DNA of 64,000 nt from Pomphorhynchus laevis (GCA_012934845.2 WNNJ02000108.1:62001-126000); one strand, 5' to 3'; positions 48,030-58,863 are shown, counted from the stretch's first letter. The notes: generated from the letters alone by a model not told the origin. A program made the numbers and translations.

Positions 48030-48800
48030 ATTAGTTTTTTAGGAAAGCTAATTAATCTTATATTCGGAAAAAGATATACATATAATAACTACAACACCAA
48101 TCTAACAAAAATTAAACCATCAAGTAAATATAAATATATGGATAAAATTGAATTAATAGAATCCTTAAATATTTTGATAAATCAAAAATTATTTAAAGGT
48201 ATGGACATCTATATTTAGACAAATAAAAGATGTTCAAATGGGAAGATTAGTAGCCCAATTATTGCTGACTTATTTTTAAGCTTTATAGAATATGAATTTG
48301 TTCATCACTGTTTAAAAATAAATCTAAATTATATAAAGATATGAAATATATCTTTCGATACGTTGATGATATATGTGTATTTAACTCTAATAATTTTTAT
48401 ACAATAAGTGAACAAAGTTATCCAGAAAGCCTCATTCTTAATAAAATTAACATTGATGATAAAGAATGTATATGTCTAGATATGAGCATTAAATTAGCAT
48501 CGATTAAAACCACTATTAATTAATATCGTAAAGATGAAATATTTGAATTTTCAAGAAACACAAGAAACTTAAGCGAATAATCTCTGTGGATATACCTTAA
48601 TATAATTTGTATTAGAATAATATACTAGATAATCAAATTTGATCAGAATAAATACGTCAATAGCATGTATTTGGTCCCGCTGTTATGTTGCGTCGAGGAA
48701 TAAGAGCAAAAACGTGACAACATAGCAGTTCTTCCTGGTGACATCTAATTCTTATTCAGATACATCGTATATTATTTATTAGTCAATTCATAAAAATTGG
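48030..48800 (+). mobile_element. Second Penelope-like (Naiad-type) copy: RT fragment and 3' tail; broken
   Basis: The plus strand matches the element at 36.5-39.1 kb from about GKLINLIFGKRYTY through SSKYKYMDKIELIESLNILI, SSPIIADLFLSFIEYEFVHH and CVFNSNNFYTISEQSYPESL. It then continues through the same 3' tail (ATACTAGATAATCAAATTT, GTCGAGGAATA, TATTATTTATTAGTCAATTC). It covers only the last part of the RT and carries several breaks. It supplies the C-terminal part (LDMSIKLASIKTT) that is unclear in the first copy. Confidence 0.85.
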
Positions 48801-48837
48801 CTTTTATTTTAAATTCTAACATTATATAAATAATTAT

Positions 48838-49087
48838 ATAAAATAATTATATAAAATAATTATAAAAATAATTATATATTTATAAATTATATATTATAAT
48901 ATAGTTTATAAGATAATATATATTTTATTAAAGTAAATAGTATAATATATATTATATATAATATATAGGACAATATATATTATATATTATAATAGTGTAT
49001 ATTATATTACATCATATTTTAATGAGTACAAAAGAATAATATATTAACAAAATTAAAATATTTATTTTTAAATTTAGATAGTAAAAA
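48838..49087. repeat. AT-rich dispersed repeat, copy 1 (also at 52.98-53.35 kb)
   Basis: Shares the order TATATTATATTACATCATAT, GTACAAAAG, ATATTTATTTTTAAATTTAG with two adjacent copies at 52980-53155 and 53160-53345. It lies between two Penelope-like tails. Confidence 0.7.
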
Positions 49088-49094
49088 TATGTAG

Positions 49095-49760
49095 AATCAA
49101 TTAAATGTCATCAGAGGAAATATGCCATTAAGATGTATTTGGCCTTGCTGCTATGTTTGACCGAGGAATAGAGGCCAAAACCTAATTACATAGCCGTTAA
49201 TCCGTATGTCCTCAAATTATTATTATAATACATCTTCTGTTATTTATTAGGCAATTTATAAAAATTAATTTAGCATTATTATTTTATAATTTTAGTTGTA
49301 GTTTAAGTAAGTATAATTAGTTAAGTCTAACCAGAAAAGTCTAACTAAGTAGACTTAGTTAGCTGATTCCCCTATTTCGGATACATTGTCTATTATTTAT
49401 TAGTCAATTCATAAAAATTGGATTTTATTTTAAATTTTAATTTTAAATGTTAACTTGATTTAAATATAAATTCTATAAAATCTTATGTTATTATTTATTA
49501 TTTATATTTGTTTTTGATTTATATATAGATAAAATACTGATACTCGGTTGTCTGATCTGATATTATTCATAAATTTCACTTTTATTTTAAATTTTAACTT
49601 TATATAAATTATATAAAATTTTATATAATAATTAATTATTTATAATTATTTATGATTAATTAATTAATTATTTAAATTTTATTCAGCATTATTTTTAATT
49701 TATAAATAGTATAAAATACGTCGACTCACTTAGCTTATCTGATTATTTATTTAATTTATT
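49095..49760 (+). mobile_element. Array of degenerate Penelope-like 3' tails
   Basis: A third tail copy at about 49100-49275 (GTCATCAGAGGAAATATG, GACCGAGGAATAGAGGCC, ATTATTTATTAGGCAATT-type words). It is followed by partial terminal words (TATTATTTATTAGTCAATTC) near 49390 and a weaker one near 49560. This looks like repeated insertion of the same family tail to tail, or tandem growth of the 3' end. Confidence 0.6.
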
Positions 49761-50124
49761 AATTTTAATAAAATACCATTTAATTTTCTGTTAAAAATAA
49801 AATTTTTATTAGCTAATAATAAAATTGAAACTATTGTGTGAATTTGAAATTTAATATTAAATAATTTTTATTCATTTACAATTAAGCAATAGATTGTAGT
49901 TTTCAATTCAATAGGCGTCAAAGTGCAATAAAATGTGAATCTGTTATGTTCATATTAACAGTGTAATTTAAGTTCTTTAATAGTCTATAAGTTTAAGTTT
50001 ATGTTGTTTCTTGTATAGCTTCAATGCTATAAAATCGATTCCTATGTATTGCAATTTTCTAGTTGTTACCTTGACGACACTAATTTTTGCACATCTTGGT
50101 TGAAACGTTACATGGTTTTCAAAT
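49761..50124. other. Upstream region of the membrane-protein gene
   Basis: AT-rich. No promoter element identified. Confidence 0.35.
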
Positions 50125-53100
50125 ATGTACGCATATAGTATTTATGATCATTACCTTAATCCAGATCAAAATTCGGAATCAAATTTAAATATTCGCTCTG
50201 ACCAAGCTGCTAATTCTGTTAACCAGTTTAACAATGTGTTGAATGCATTTGATTCCGACAATGCGTGGCAATCTGCGATCAATGAGGCGCAGAATGAAGT
50301 GCGTGAAAGCACCGACATTATACGTGGTATTTTAAAGAACCTAGAACTGAAAATTAATAAGGTTGATGAAACAAATCCGTCAGGCTTGTTGACAAAATCA
50401 ATTTTATCAAAACGATTAGGACCTGACCCAAAATTGAATAATTTGTCCTTCGAGAATAGCAAATATATGACAACTATGTCATCTCTAGCCAATAAAGAGT
50501 ACTTTTCGAATTCTAATTTTTCAAATATCTCAACTGTTTACAGTAAGTTGAAATAGATACTATTAATTAGAAACAGTCAATTGTAAATGTGTATTATCTT
50601 CAATACACATGACAAAATAGTTGATTTAATCATTAATTAATTGGACTTTTGCAATTAAATTAATTTAATATTTTCAAAAATACAGTTTTTTTAAACTGTA
50701 TCTGTCGTATTTCTGATTAAAATAATAAAACTGTATTTGTCGTAATTATTTTTAAATAATTGCTGATTAAAATAATATTTAAATATTTCAATTATAAATG
50801 TGTTGCTTTTTAAAATAATTATAATTAATTATAATCAATGTATAAATAATTATACAATTGTAAAAAATTTTATATATTAATAATAAGTAGTATTAAAGCA
50901 CACTTTAAAAAACTATAATGAATGATTAGATATAAATGATCAGATTAAATATATTTGTAAATAACGTTGTATATTGACATTCTGCCCCAAAATTATATTT
51001 ACAAACAAATCTAAATATTAATTTCATTTAGCTAGCAAAATATTAATTTTATTTAGTACCTAAATATTAATTTTATTTAGCTAGCAAAATATTAATTTTA
51101 TTTAGTACCTAAATATTAATTTTATTTAGTTAGCAAAATATTAATTTTATTTAGTACCTAAATATTAATTTTATTTAGTTAGCAAAATATTAATTTTATT
51201 TAGTACCTAAATATTAATTTTATTTAGTTAGCAAAATGTTTGAATCAAACCTAAATATGAATTTTATTTAATTATCCAGTTAGCTGAATTGATTCATTAA
51301 TCTACAATATGTCAAATAAAAATATTCAGTCCATATAATTCATTATGAACTGACAGCATGGACTGACGACAGTATGGATTGAATGCCTGAACTAACAGCA
51401 TAGAATGACTGTATAGAATACATGGCCGACAGCATCGATTGGCTGCGTGGACTAACAGCGTGAGCTGATAGCATGGAATGACTGTATAGAATACATGACC
51501 GACAGCATGGATTGGCTGCGTGGACTAACAGCATGAGCTGATAGCATGGAATGACTGTATGGAATACATGGCCGACAGCATGGATTGGCTGCGTGGACTA
51601 ACAGTATGAGCTGATAGCATGAAATGACTGTATAGAATACACGGTCTGACAGCATGAACTGATAGCATGGACTGATTGAAAAAATAAATTGTGGCTATTA
51701 GTAAAATGAGGATTAATTTTTCATAATAATTAAATTATATTATTTCTAGTATATATACGATTTTTGTGTTATAACCAAAATAACTGACAGTATGTACTGA
51801 CAGCATGGACTGACAGCATGGACTGACAGCATGGACTGACAGCATGGACTGACAGCATGGACTGACAGCATGGACTGACAGCATGGACTGACAGCATGGA
51901 CTGACAGCATGGACTGACAGCATGGACTGACAGCATGGACTGACAGCATGGACTGACAGCATGGACTGACAGCATGGACTGACAGCATGGACTGACAGCA
52001 TGGACTGACAGCATGGACTGACAGCATGGACTGACAGCATGGACTGACAGCATGGACTGACAGCATGGACTGACAGCATGGACTGACAGCATGGACTGAC
52101 AGCATGGACTGACAGCATGGACTGACAGCATGGACTGACAGCATGGACTGACAGCATGGACTGACAGCATGGACTGACAGCATGGACTGACAGCATGGAC
52201 TGACAGCATGGACTGACAGCATGGACTGACAGCATGGACTGACAGCATGGACTGACAGCATGGACTGACAGCATGGACTGACAGCATGGACTGACAGCAT
52301 GGACTGACAGCATGGACTGACAGCATGGACTGACAGCATGGACTGACAGCATGGACTGACAGCATGGACTGACAGCATGGACTGACAGCATGGACTGACA
52401 GCATGGACTGACAGCATGGACTGACAGCATGGACTGACAGCATGGACTGACAGCATGGACTGACAGCATGGACTGACAGCATGGACTGACAGCATGGACT
52501 GACAGCATGGACTGACAGCATGGACTGACAGCATGGACTGACAGCATGGACTGACAGCATGGACTGACATCATGGACTGACAGCATGGAATAACAGCATG
52601 GACTGACAGCATGGACTGACCGCATGGACTGACATCATGAACTGACAGCAGGGGCTGACAGCATGGACTGACAGCATGGACTTGCATCATGGACTGACAG
52701 CATGGACTAACAGTATGAACTGAATCCATGAGTTGAATAATATTATTTCCGTACGATTTTTTCGATATCGTTATTACTCTGTAGTTTTGTGACATTCGAG
52801 TTTTTAATTGCCAGTTTTTGGAAGAGATTTGTGTTATGAATAGATAATAGACAATATATTTGTAGTAAATTATATAATTATTGTGATAACAATATTACTC
52901 TAAAAAATGACGTTTAATCAAGGGAATATTATATATAGATTATTAATTATAAATTATAATTATAATATCATATACATTATACTTATACATAATAGCTTAT
53001 AATATATATTATTAAAGCAAATATATATTATATATTATAATATTGTATATTATACTACATTATATTTTGATGGGTACAAAAGGATAATATTAACAAAGCT

Positions 53101-54771
53101 AAAATATTTATTTTTAAATTTAGATATAGTACAAAATACATAGAGTCAATATGATATAATATAATATATTATAATGACATAATATAATATATATTTTATT
53201 ATAGTAAATAGCATAATAGAACAATAAATATATTATATATTATAATATTGTATATTATATTGCATCATATTTTGATGGTTACACAAAAGTAATATTTACA
53301 AAATTAAACAAATTTTTTAAAAAATTTAGACATAGTACAAAATACGTAGTCAGTTGAATAATGTTATTTTATATTTTTCTGGCAGCAGCTCTGGAATATG
53401 AAACTAAATTAAAATTTATTTAATTTAATTAATTAATTAATGCGAAATGTTTCTCCTAAATTCCACAGTAATGATTGTCATTCAAAGCTGAAGAAGTGAA
53501 TGCAGCAATTTAAATGAAACAAAACATAACTGATGGTTATCAATTCTTTACATTTGATATTTTCGAGTTGGATCAATATACATTAATGAATATAAAATTT
53601 ATAAATATTAACGTGGCTCAGAAAGCCACGTTAATTGGGATCTCAACTTTATTTCAATCAACATTAAAAATAAATTGTGGCTATTAGTAAAATGAGGATT
53701 AATTTTTCATAATAATTAAATTATATCATTTCTAGTATATATACGATTTTTGTATTATAACCGAAATAAGGTTCCTTCCCCATGTGGCCGGTCTTAGCCT
53801 TAGTGATAACGTTAGGAATTCGGTCATCCGAAATTGACTCAAAGTAAAGTCGCTGCTTCTCCACATCGAAGAAAGTCAGTTAAGGTGGCTAGGACACGCT
53901 CTGAGGATGTCTAGGGATCGTCTTTCTCGGTAAGTTTTTAAGGCCGGACTCTCTGAAAAGAGACTTCGAGGCAGACCTCGATACCGGTGAAAAGATCTAA
54001 TCTCGAAACTGGTCGAAGACCGCATTGGGCTATCTAAACGAGAACTGGTCAGTCGCCTAGAATCGCCATGTCTGGAGTAGTTTAGTTCGTGCACTGATTT
54101 GACTACATGACACCCTGGCAAGTGGTTGACAGGAAAAATCTGGTGTAATATTATTTGTTTGTTCTTGTCAAGAAATTGTTGTTGTATTTATAGTATATAT
54201 ACTATTTTTGTATTATACCGGAAAGTTTTAACAGGACAAAATTTTTTAACAGCTTAAACACACACGATGAATGCAGTTGCATACGAAAATTCATTAAATA
54301 AATTCAAATTCTTCGTATTTCTGTTTCTATGTAAAAATATTTTCTTTTTTGCTTTATAAAATAAAAACCCATTAATATTTAGATGATGAATCATCAATCA
54401 AATTGCATCGATCAAACGTTATTAAATACATTGTATTGTCTGTAATCAGTACTCTAACCGTGTTGCTGATCATATCAGCATTTTTGACACGATTTCGAAG
54501 GTGAGTCCTCTGAAAAGAAGGCTAAGTGTACATTTATTTTATAAAAAGGCCCAAAACAGTAAAGGAAACAAATAACAACTACAAATACGAGGCTTTGAAT
54601 CAAAATAGCAGAGAAGATGATCCCCACCATAGTGGAGGAAGAATGAGCTTACAGACAGCTGTACTTTCTAACGACTTAACATCGGGAAACGTTATTCTAA
54701 TTGGCCAGGACAAGATTATTCTAACTCCTGGAGACTGTAAAATAGTATGTTTTTTTCACGATGCCTCGTAA
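50125..54771 (+). CDS. Unrecognised single-pass membrane protein (3 exons, 252 aa)
   Basis: Exon 1 is 50125-50542 (donor GTAAGT), exon 2 54383-54500 (TTTAG acceptor, donor GTGAGT), exon 3 54549-54771. Phases 1 and 2 match and the total is 759 nt, exactly 253 codons. Residues 1-139 have no signal peptide and include a helical, coiled-coil-like segment (AWQSAINEAQNEVRESTDII) and SKRLGPDPKLN. Exon 2 encodes one membrane helix (VIKYIVLSVISTLTVLLIIS), stopped by TRFRR. Exon 3 is a polar tail. By the positive-inside rule the RFRR side would be cytosolic. I do not recognise the family. A second donor-like GTATGT at 54744 means the last 9 residues could be replaced by a further exon. Intron 1 (3.84 kb) contains the minisatellite arrays and a LINE end. 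Confidence 0.7.
51015..51240. repeat. 49-bp tandem repeat, about 4.5 units, in the membrane-protein gene intron
   Basis: The unit alternates TAAATATTAATTTTATTTAG + YTAGCA and AAATATTAATTTTATTTAG + TACC. Two half-units share the same core, so the 49-mer itself arose by doubling of a shorter repeat. Confidence 0.93.
51342..51679. repeat. 73-bp higher-order repeat built from diverged 13-bp minisatellite units
   Basis: Landmark CATGGCCGACAGCAT or its variants starts at 51421, 51494, 51567 and 51640, exactly 73 bp apart. Each 73-mer contains five or six diverged versions of the GACAGCATGGACT word. It is the older, more diverged relative of the array that follows. Confidence 0.9.
51680..51782. repeat. 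103-bp direct repeat, copy 1 (copy 2 at 53666-53768)
   Basis: Contains AAATTGTGGCTATTAGTAAA and TTCTAGTATATATACGATTT. The second copy has the same length with only about four differences. The two copies bracket the minisatellite and 0.9 kb of AT-rich DNA. Confidence 0.92.
51783..52735. repeat. 13-bp minisatellite array, about 70 units
   Basis: The unit is ACTGACAGCATGG. The units between about 51800 and 52560 are nearly all identical; both edges hold variants (TATG, CATCATGG, GGGGCTG). Because 13 is not a multiple of 3 and the unit has no stop on the minus strand, three long overlapping open frames of up to 349 codons appear there; they are a by-product of the repeat and not genes. The array lies in an intron. 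Homogeneous inside and degenerate at the edges is the usual sign of recent growth by unequal exchange or slippage. Confidence 0.97.
52980..53345. repeat. AT-rich dispersed repeat, copies 2 and 3
   Basis: Two adjacent copies (about 52980-53155 and 53160-53345) of the family also at 48838-49087. They share TATATTATAATATTGTATAT, CATTATATTTTGATGG and TTTAGA..TAGTACAAAATAC. Confidence 0.7.
53666..53768. repeat. 103-bp direct repeat, copy 2
   Basis: See copy 1 at 51680-51782. The last 36 bp of this copy reappear, diverged, just after the LINE end at 54189-54224. Confidence 0.92.
53769..54188 (+). mobile_element. 3' end of a LINE, copy B, flanked by a long direct repeat
   Basis: The plus strand codes DNVRNSVIR, SLLLHIE, QLRWLGHALRMSRDRLSR, AGLSEKRLRGRPRYR and SKLVEDRIGLSKRELVSRLE, the LINE ORF2 C-terminal domain, interrupted by several stops. 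It ends in a 3' UTR with a TTGTTGTTG run. It is flanked by TAGTATATATACNATTTTTG...GAAA on both sides (53732-53768 and 54189-54224), which reads like a 36-bp target-site duplication. The same family appears inverted at 26082-26488. Confidence 0.82.
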
Positions 54772-54947
54772 TGTTCAACTCTCAAACATGTGGTCATCGG
54801 TCTTTGTTATATCAAAGGCCGATGATAAAATAACAAATATTAATTATAAAATAATTAGTTTAAATAACAAGTTAAAAATAACAAATATTAATTATTTATA
54901 TTCAAATTATATTAATTAATTACTAACTGATAACAGTCATTTAAGGC

Positions 54948-55115
54948 AGACGCGAAAGAACAACGATAACAATTACAAGAACGGTTTCGCTATCATTATG
55001 GCTCAACAGTGCAAAATCCCTCCCACTGCTTGATGCAGATGATGGATATGGCACTGATGAGTCATTGTGTCTACAAAACCGTACTTGTTACTACTATCGT
55101 TGTTCTTTCGCGTCT
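54948..55115. mobile_element. 168-bp foldback element (MITE-like)
   Basis: Arms of about 40 bp begin AGACGCGAAAGAACAACGAT and end with its exact reverse complement; after the first 21 bp the pairing continues with a few mismatches to ACGGTTT. The 90-bp centre has no coding potential. I see no clear target duplication. It lies about 180 bp after the membrane-protein gene. Confidence 0.8.
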
Positions 55116-55689
55116 AGATTAAATGAATGTTAACATAATTCACGCGGATGGTAACATTCTCTCTTTTAAGTAATTCATTAAAACAAGTAAGACGATATAA
55201 AAGATACATGCACTGGCATTTGTCAGTGCTTTTGCTAATCCTAAACAGTGAAACGCTAGTGCTGTTTTAGCGCTCTATAACGTTACTAGAGTTCTGGTGA
55301 CTCATACACATGACTCGTGTCTTGTGCCGTCTGTCAGTCCTCCTGCATACAACAGTGGAGGGATCTCTCACTGATTATTCATTGTGATGTCGAAACGATA
55401 TTTGTTATCCGACACAAGTAGTCTTTATCAGACTTATACTAATTATTCTCCTCAAACTAGTTATGATTGAAGTTTCCTTTCAATTAGCTTTAATAGATTA
55501 GAAGCCATATTTCCTTCGTCTGTTACAACAAACACAACCGGTATAATGGCTGTGTTTAATATCAGATAAAGCTTTTTCCAATTTTTTATTCTCGTGGTAT
55601 TTGTAACAATATGGATTCTGAATCTAGATAAGGATCATGATAGTTAAAAATATAAATACCCATACAGGATCTTACTATTCTTTCTCTAA
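55116..55689. other. Spacer with a TATA-like motif
   Basis: TATAAAAG at 55197-55204 is followed by GC-richer sequence containing two TGACTC words near 55298-55315. It could be a promoter or a terminal region of the retroelement that follows on the opposite strand. Not resolved. Confidence 0.3.
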
Positions 55690-57240
55690 CGAGTCCATAA
55701 CAGGCAATGTCCAGCCTTGTTTAACGATCGCGCGTAGTGGTTCTAAAATTATGTATCTCACCAGGCTCAATCGTCACATCTGTACATAAACGTACAAGTT
55801 TTGTTTGCCATAATATCTCTCATAAAATCATGTCTTATTACATTAATACCTCCAGTTTTGCATGATAGCACATGAAATGTATTATTTACACTTACACAAA
55901 TACATATGCGTGGCAAATTACTTGGCGTCCAGCTATATCTTACTGACTTCTCATCGGTAATACACGACTGCTAAAGTGTGCCTCAAGTGATCGGCAACAG
56001 AGCCATGAGGATGGGCCCTTTTTAGATACAAACTCGATGACTCTTTTGATATCGGTTGGGGGGGGGCAACGCTTAAAGTATTCGCCAATATTTTGCGTCT
56101 AACTCATCATACTTATCAACTTGTGTCTGTTTCATCACTACCTGTTCTGATCTAAACAAATCTTCACTTAATCCTGATAGTGCTGGTGCACATATTCGTA
56201 CCACTCATAGATAGAAGAATCACATTGGTTTATTATATCTAAACCTCCAAGCCTGCTTGGTCAGCTAAATATTTCTTTTAATAAAGAGCTTAAACATGTG
56301 TTTCCATTAATCAGCGGGAGTAGCTGTTCAAAAATAATATCATTTATCTCAATAAACCATGAACTGTTACATTCAAAAATTATCTGTAAATATCGCCATA
56401 TATGTTGTAGCGCATAAGTGAATGCAACATATGCTACATAAATCTCCCTTTGCTATTTCTACAAATCTTGTTACCATTGATATCCCTTCATAAATTTTAT
56501 ACTTGCATAATAATTCACAATGTTCAATCGTACCAAAATAAATGCTAAGAACCGTAATATTATCCGATGTGACATCAATTACAGTATTCTTAAAAACTCC
56601 AGCATGCAATGATACATTTCCTTCACGTACAAAAATTTTGCATTTACCTGCATTTGTTAGGAATCCGTATTTCGAACCTATAATCCGTATTCTGTCCCAT
56701 ATTTTCACAATATGGTCCGGTCCACCTTCTCTATAAGGAACGAATTATCGTCGTACCACTTATAATGTACATTTGGTGCTACTATCTTCAAATTATCAAT
56801 TACAGGAATTAAGGCCACTGCAAACGATGTCATTGCCAAGGGATCCTCCTGTGTAAATCCCTCTATTGACATTAATAAATTGTTATCGACACATAGTAGA
56901 GAGACAACTCTGTATGCATTTCGCAGAACTGTAGATAGGGCAGGACAGACACTGTTATAATTTTATTGCCAAATTTCGATTGATCATGTTAAATGCATGT
57001 CGAATATCAATTGTTAGTAAGCACATGTTTTAGCTAGAACTAAACAAGTTTAAAACAGAGTATATTGCAATACTCGTTCCATTTTGTTGTCCCATGCATA
57101 ATTGTTTTACCCAAGCAAAATTTTGTAGACTTGTGAATTTGACTGGTAAATATTTTACCTATGATACGACGGGAAGCCTCTCCAACCCATATCGGGCTCA
57201 CTCCCGGGCTTTTATCTAGTTGAATCAACATACTAGCTGT
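55690..57240 (-). mobile_element. Broken retroelement with reverse transcriptase of an unassigned clade
   Basis: The minus strand shows, in order, LDKSPGVSPIWVGEASRRII (57100-57220), LLTIDIRHAFNMINRN (about 57000), EGFTQEDPLAMTSFAVALIP with VIDNLKIV (about 56830) and HYKWYDDNSFL, the catalytic-box region with one variant residue before DD. Next is KYGFLTNAGKCKIFV, and a C-terminal domain with SRLGGLDI near 56240. The spacing matches a reverse transcriptase family common in invertebrates and cnidarians (LDKNPGVRPIG...TQGDPLAM...WYADDA). I cannot place it in a named clade by eye. Recognisable over about 1.5 kb, with several breaks; a dead copy. Confidence 0.7.
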
Positions 57241-57689
57241 AAATGCATATATTGTTTCGTACCGTTTTATTATTTATTATTGTATTCAGGTTATTAATCC
57301 CGTCATGTTTCTCACATGATCTCAACATTTATTATTACAATAATTATCAGAATACAGAAAGCTCTAAATATCAAAATATTGACGAAATAAATATTTTTAA
57401 AATAAGCTCTTGAAATATTGTAAAATATTGCTAGAGTAATAAACGAAGTAGTTGCAGTATAATATTTGTTTTTAAAAAATATTTGCTACTTGCCAGCAAA
57501 TATTGTTCCTTAGTTTTTTATTATTTCTTAATTTTTATAACTGCGCTTTAAAATTTAAAATAAGTTTTTGCAGTATTTAGTTTCTGTTTATACTTGCAAA
57601 ATAACATTTTATTCTTGAAATGAATTATTTTATTTATGAAAATGTACATTCGTTTCTTTTAATTGTAATTTATTTATACTATGGAATTA
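57241..57689. other. AT-rich spacer
   Basis: Nothing recognised. Confidence 0.4.
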
Positions 57690-58070
57690 AAGAAATGACA
57701 ATTTCTATTATTCGAGAAAAAGGTTCAGTCCAATATTTCAATAGCTGCTGCTATCTTCATCAGGAACTATTTCCAATTATTTTGCATATGAAGGAGCGGA
57801 AGTTCCATAATTCCGTCTAATATTTTGAAAATATCCATTTGTTTCTTTTAATCATAATTTATTTATACAATGAAATCAAAGAAACGATAATTTCTATTAT
57901 TCGAGAAAGTCCAATATTTCAATAGCTGTTGCTATCATCAAGTTAAATAAAAGACTTTTGCGTGTTGTGAAACAGTAGTTCTTGATGATACCAGCACCTA
58001 TTGAAATATTGGACTGAACATTTTTATCGAATAATAGAAATTGTATTTTTATGATTCCATACTATAAATA
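57690..58070. repeat. Three copies of a hammerhead-like repeat, two direct and one inverted
   Basis: Copies at about 57695-57780 and 57880-57945 read ATTTCTATTATTCGAGAAA then AGTCCAATATTTCAATAGCT. The third, at 57965-58060, is their reverse complement. In the sense of the third copy the motif is AGTTCNTGATGA, a short hairpin, then TTGAAATATTGGACTGAAC. This is a hammerhead-like core (CTGATGA, stem II, GAAA) without a standard NUH cleavage site. The second and third copies can fold on each other. Confidence 0.65.
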
Positions 58071-58460
58071 TTATTTATCAATAATCTTTTAAGCCAAACA
58101 AACATATAAATAATATATAGAAATATATTATTTATGTTATTTATTTTTGTCTAAAGTTAGATAATAATTTTATTCAGCTTTAAAAATAAAATAATGATCT
58201 TGTTGATTATATTCATTAATATCTCAGCAGTAGCTGCTAAAATGTCATTATAATTTCAATTTTTCGTCGATAAACATCTACAACAGCGGTCAAATATGCG
58301 GCCAGCGAAGTGTTTTGTTCGTTTCACGGAAGAAAAAATCACATATCTGTAGTGGTATAAAAATATGTGATATGACACTATTTTCTTGTTCTCAATACAG
58401 CCCACCAGGTCCTTTGTCAAGCTTGATATACAACATATCATATTTAAAAATTAAAACTTG

Positions 58461-58563
58461 TTATCCACTAATAAAGGTAATAATAAGTCATTACACTATT
58501 AGATTTCATACGTTATCCACTAATAAAGGTAATAGTAAGTCATTACACTATTTGATTTCATAA
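58461..58563. repeat. Tandem duplication, 2 x 52 bp
   Basis: Two units starting TTATCCACTAATAAAGGTAA at 58461 and 58513, with about two differences. Confidence 0.9.
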
Positions 58564-58679
58564 TAATGAAATCTAATCTAATCTTTTAAGGTAATACAGC
58601 CACATTTAAAGTGTTCATTTTAATTTATTTTTATGAAATAAAAAATTAACTTTATAAAATTCTGTTTAGCTAAATAAAA

Positions 58680-58863
58680 TGTCGGTTGCAGAACGATTTG
58701 AGTACATCTACGATCTAATGGTAGATATATCCGATGCAAAAGAATACAATTAAAGAATTCTTGCTTTTGATTTCTTAAAAATCGTTTATAAAAAATTATG
58801 TAAAGACAAAATAAATTGTTTACCTACTAGAACATATTATTTGCATTACTTTACAATCTCTTA
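58680..58863 (+). pseudogene. Coding-like fragment with an in-frame stop, family not recognised
   Basis: From ATG at 58680 the frame reads SVAERFEYIYDLMVDISDAK then EYN, then a TAA. It continues in the same frame with RILAFDFLKIVYKKLCKDKI and NCLPTRTYYLHYFTIS before the next stop. Codon choice and amino-acid mix look protein-like on both sides of the TAA, which sits where a CAA would fit. A further coding-like piece lies after a TTATCAG at 58911-58917 (IAIAKQFLKYCQSALKN). It may be a decayed gene, a remnant cut by the neighbouring transposons, or a gene whose exon structure I have misread. Confidence 0.35.

Noticed and set aside
51783-52735. Could the regular array be a CRISPR?
   Set aside because: Units are contiguous 13-mers without spacers, in an animal intron.
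51735-52795. Long overlapping open frames (263-349 codons) with a Ser/Cys/His/Val-rich 13-aa repeat on the minus strand
   Set aside because: All three frames of a stop-free 13-bp repeat are open; this follows from the repeat period and there is no sign of selection on protein.
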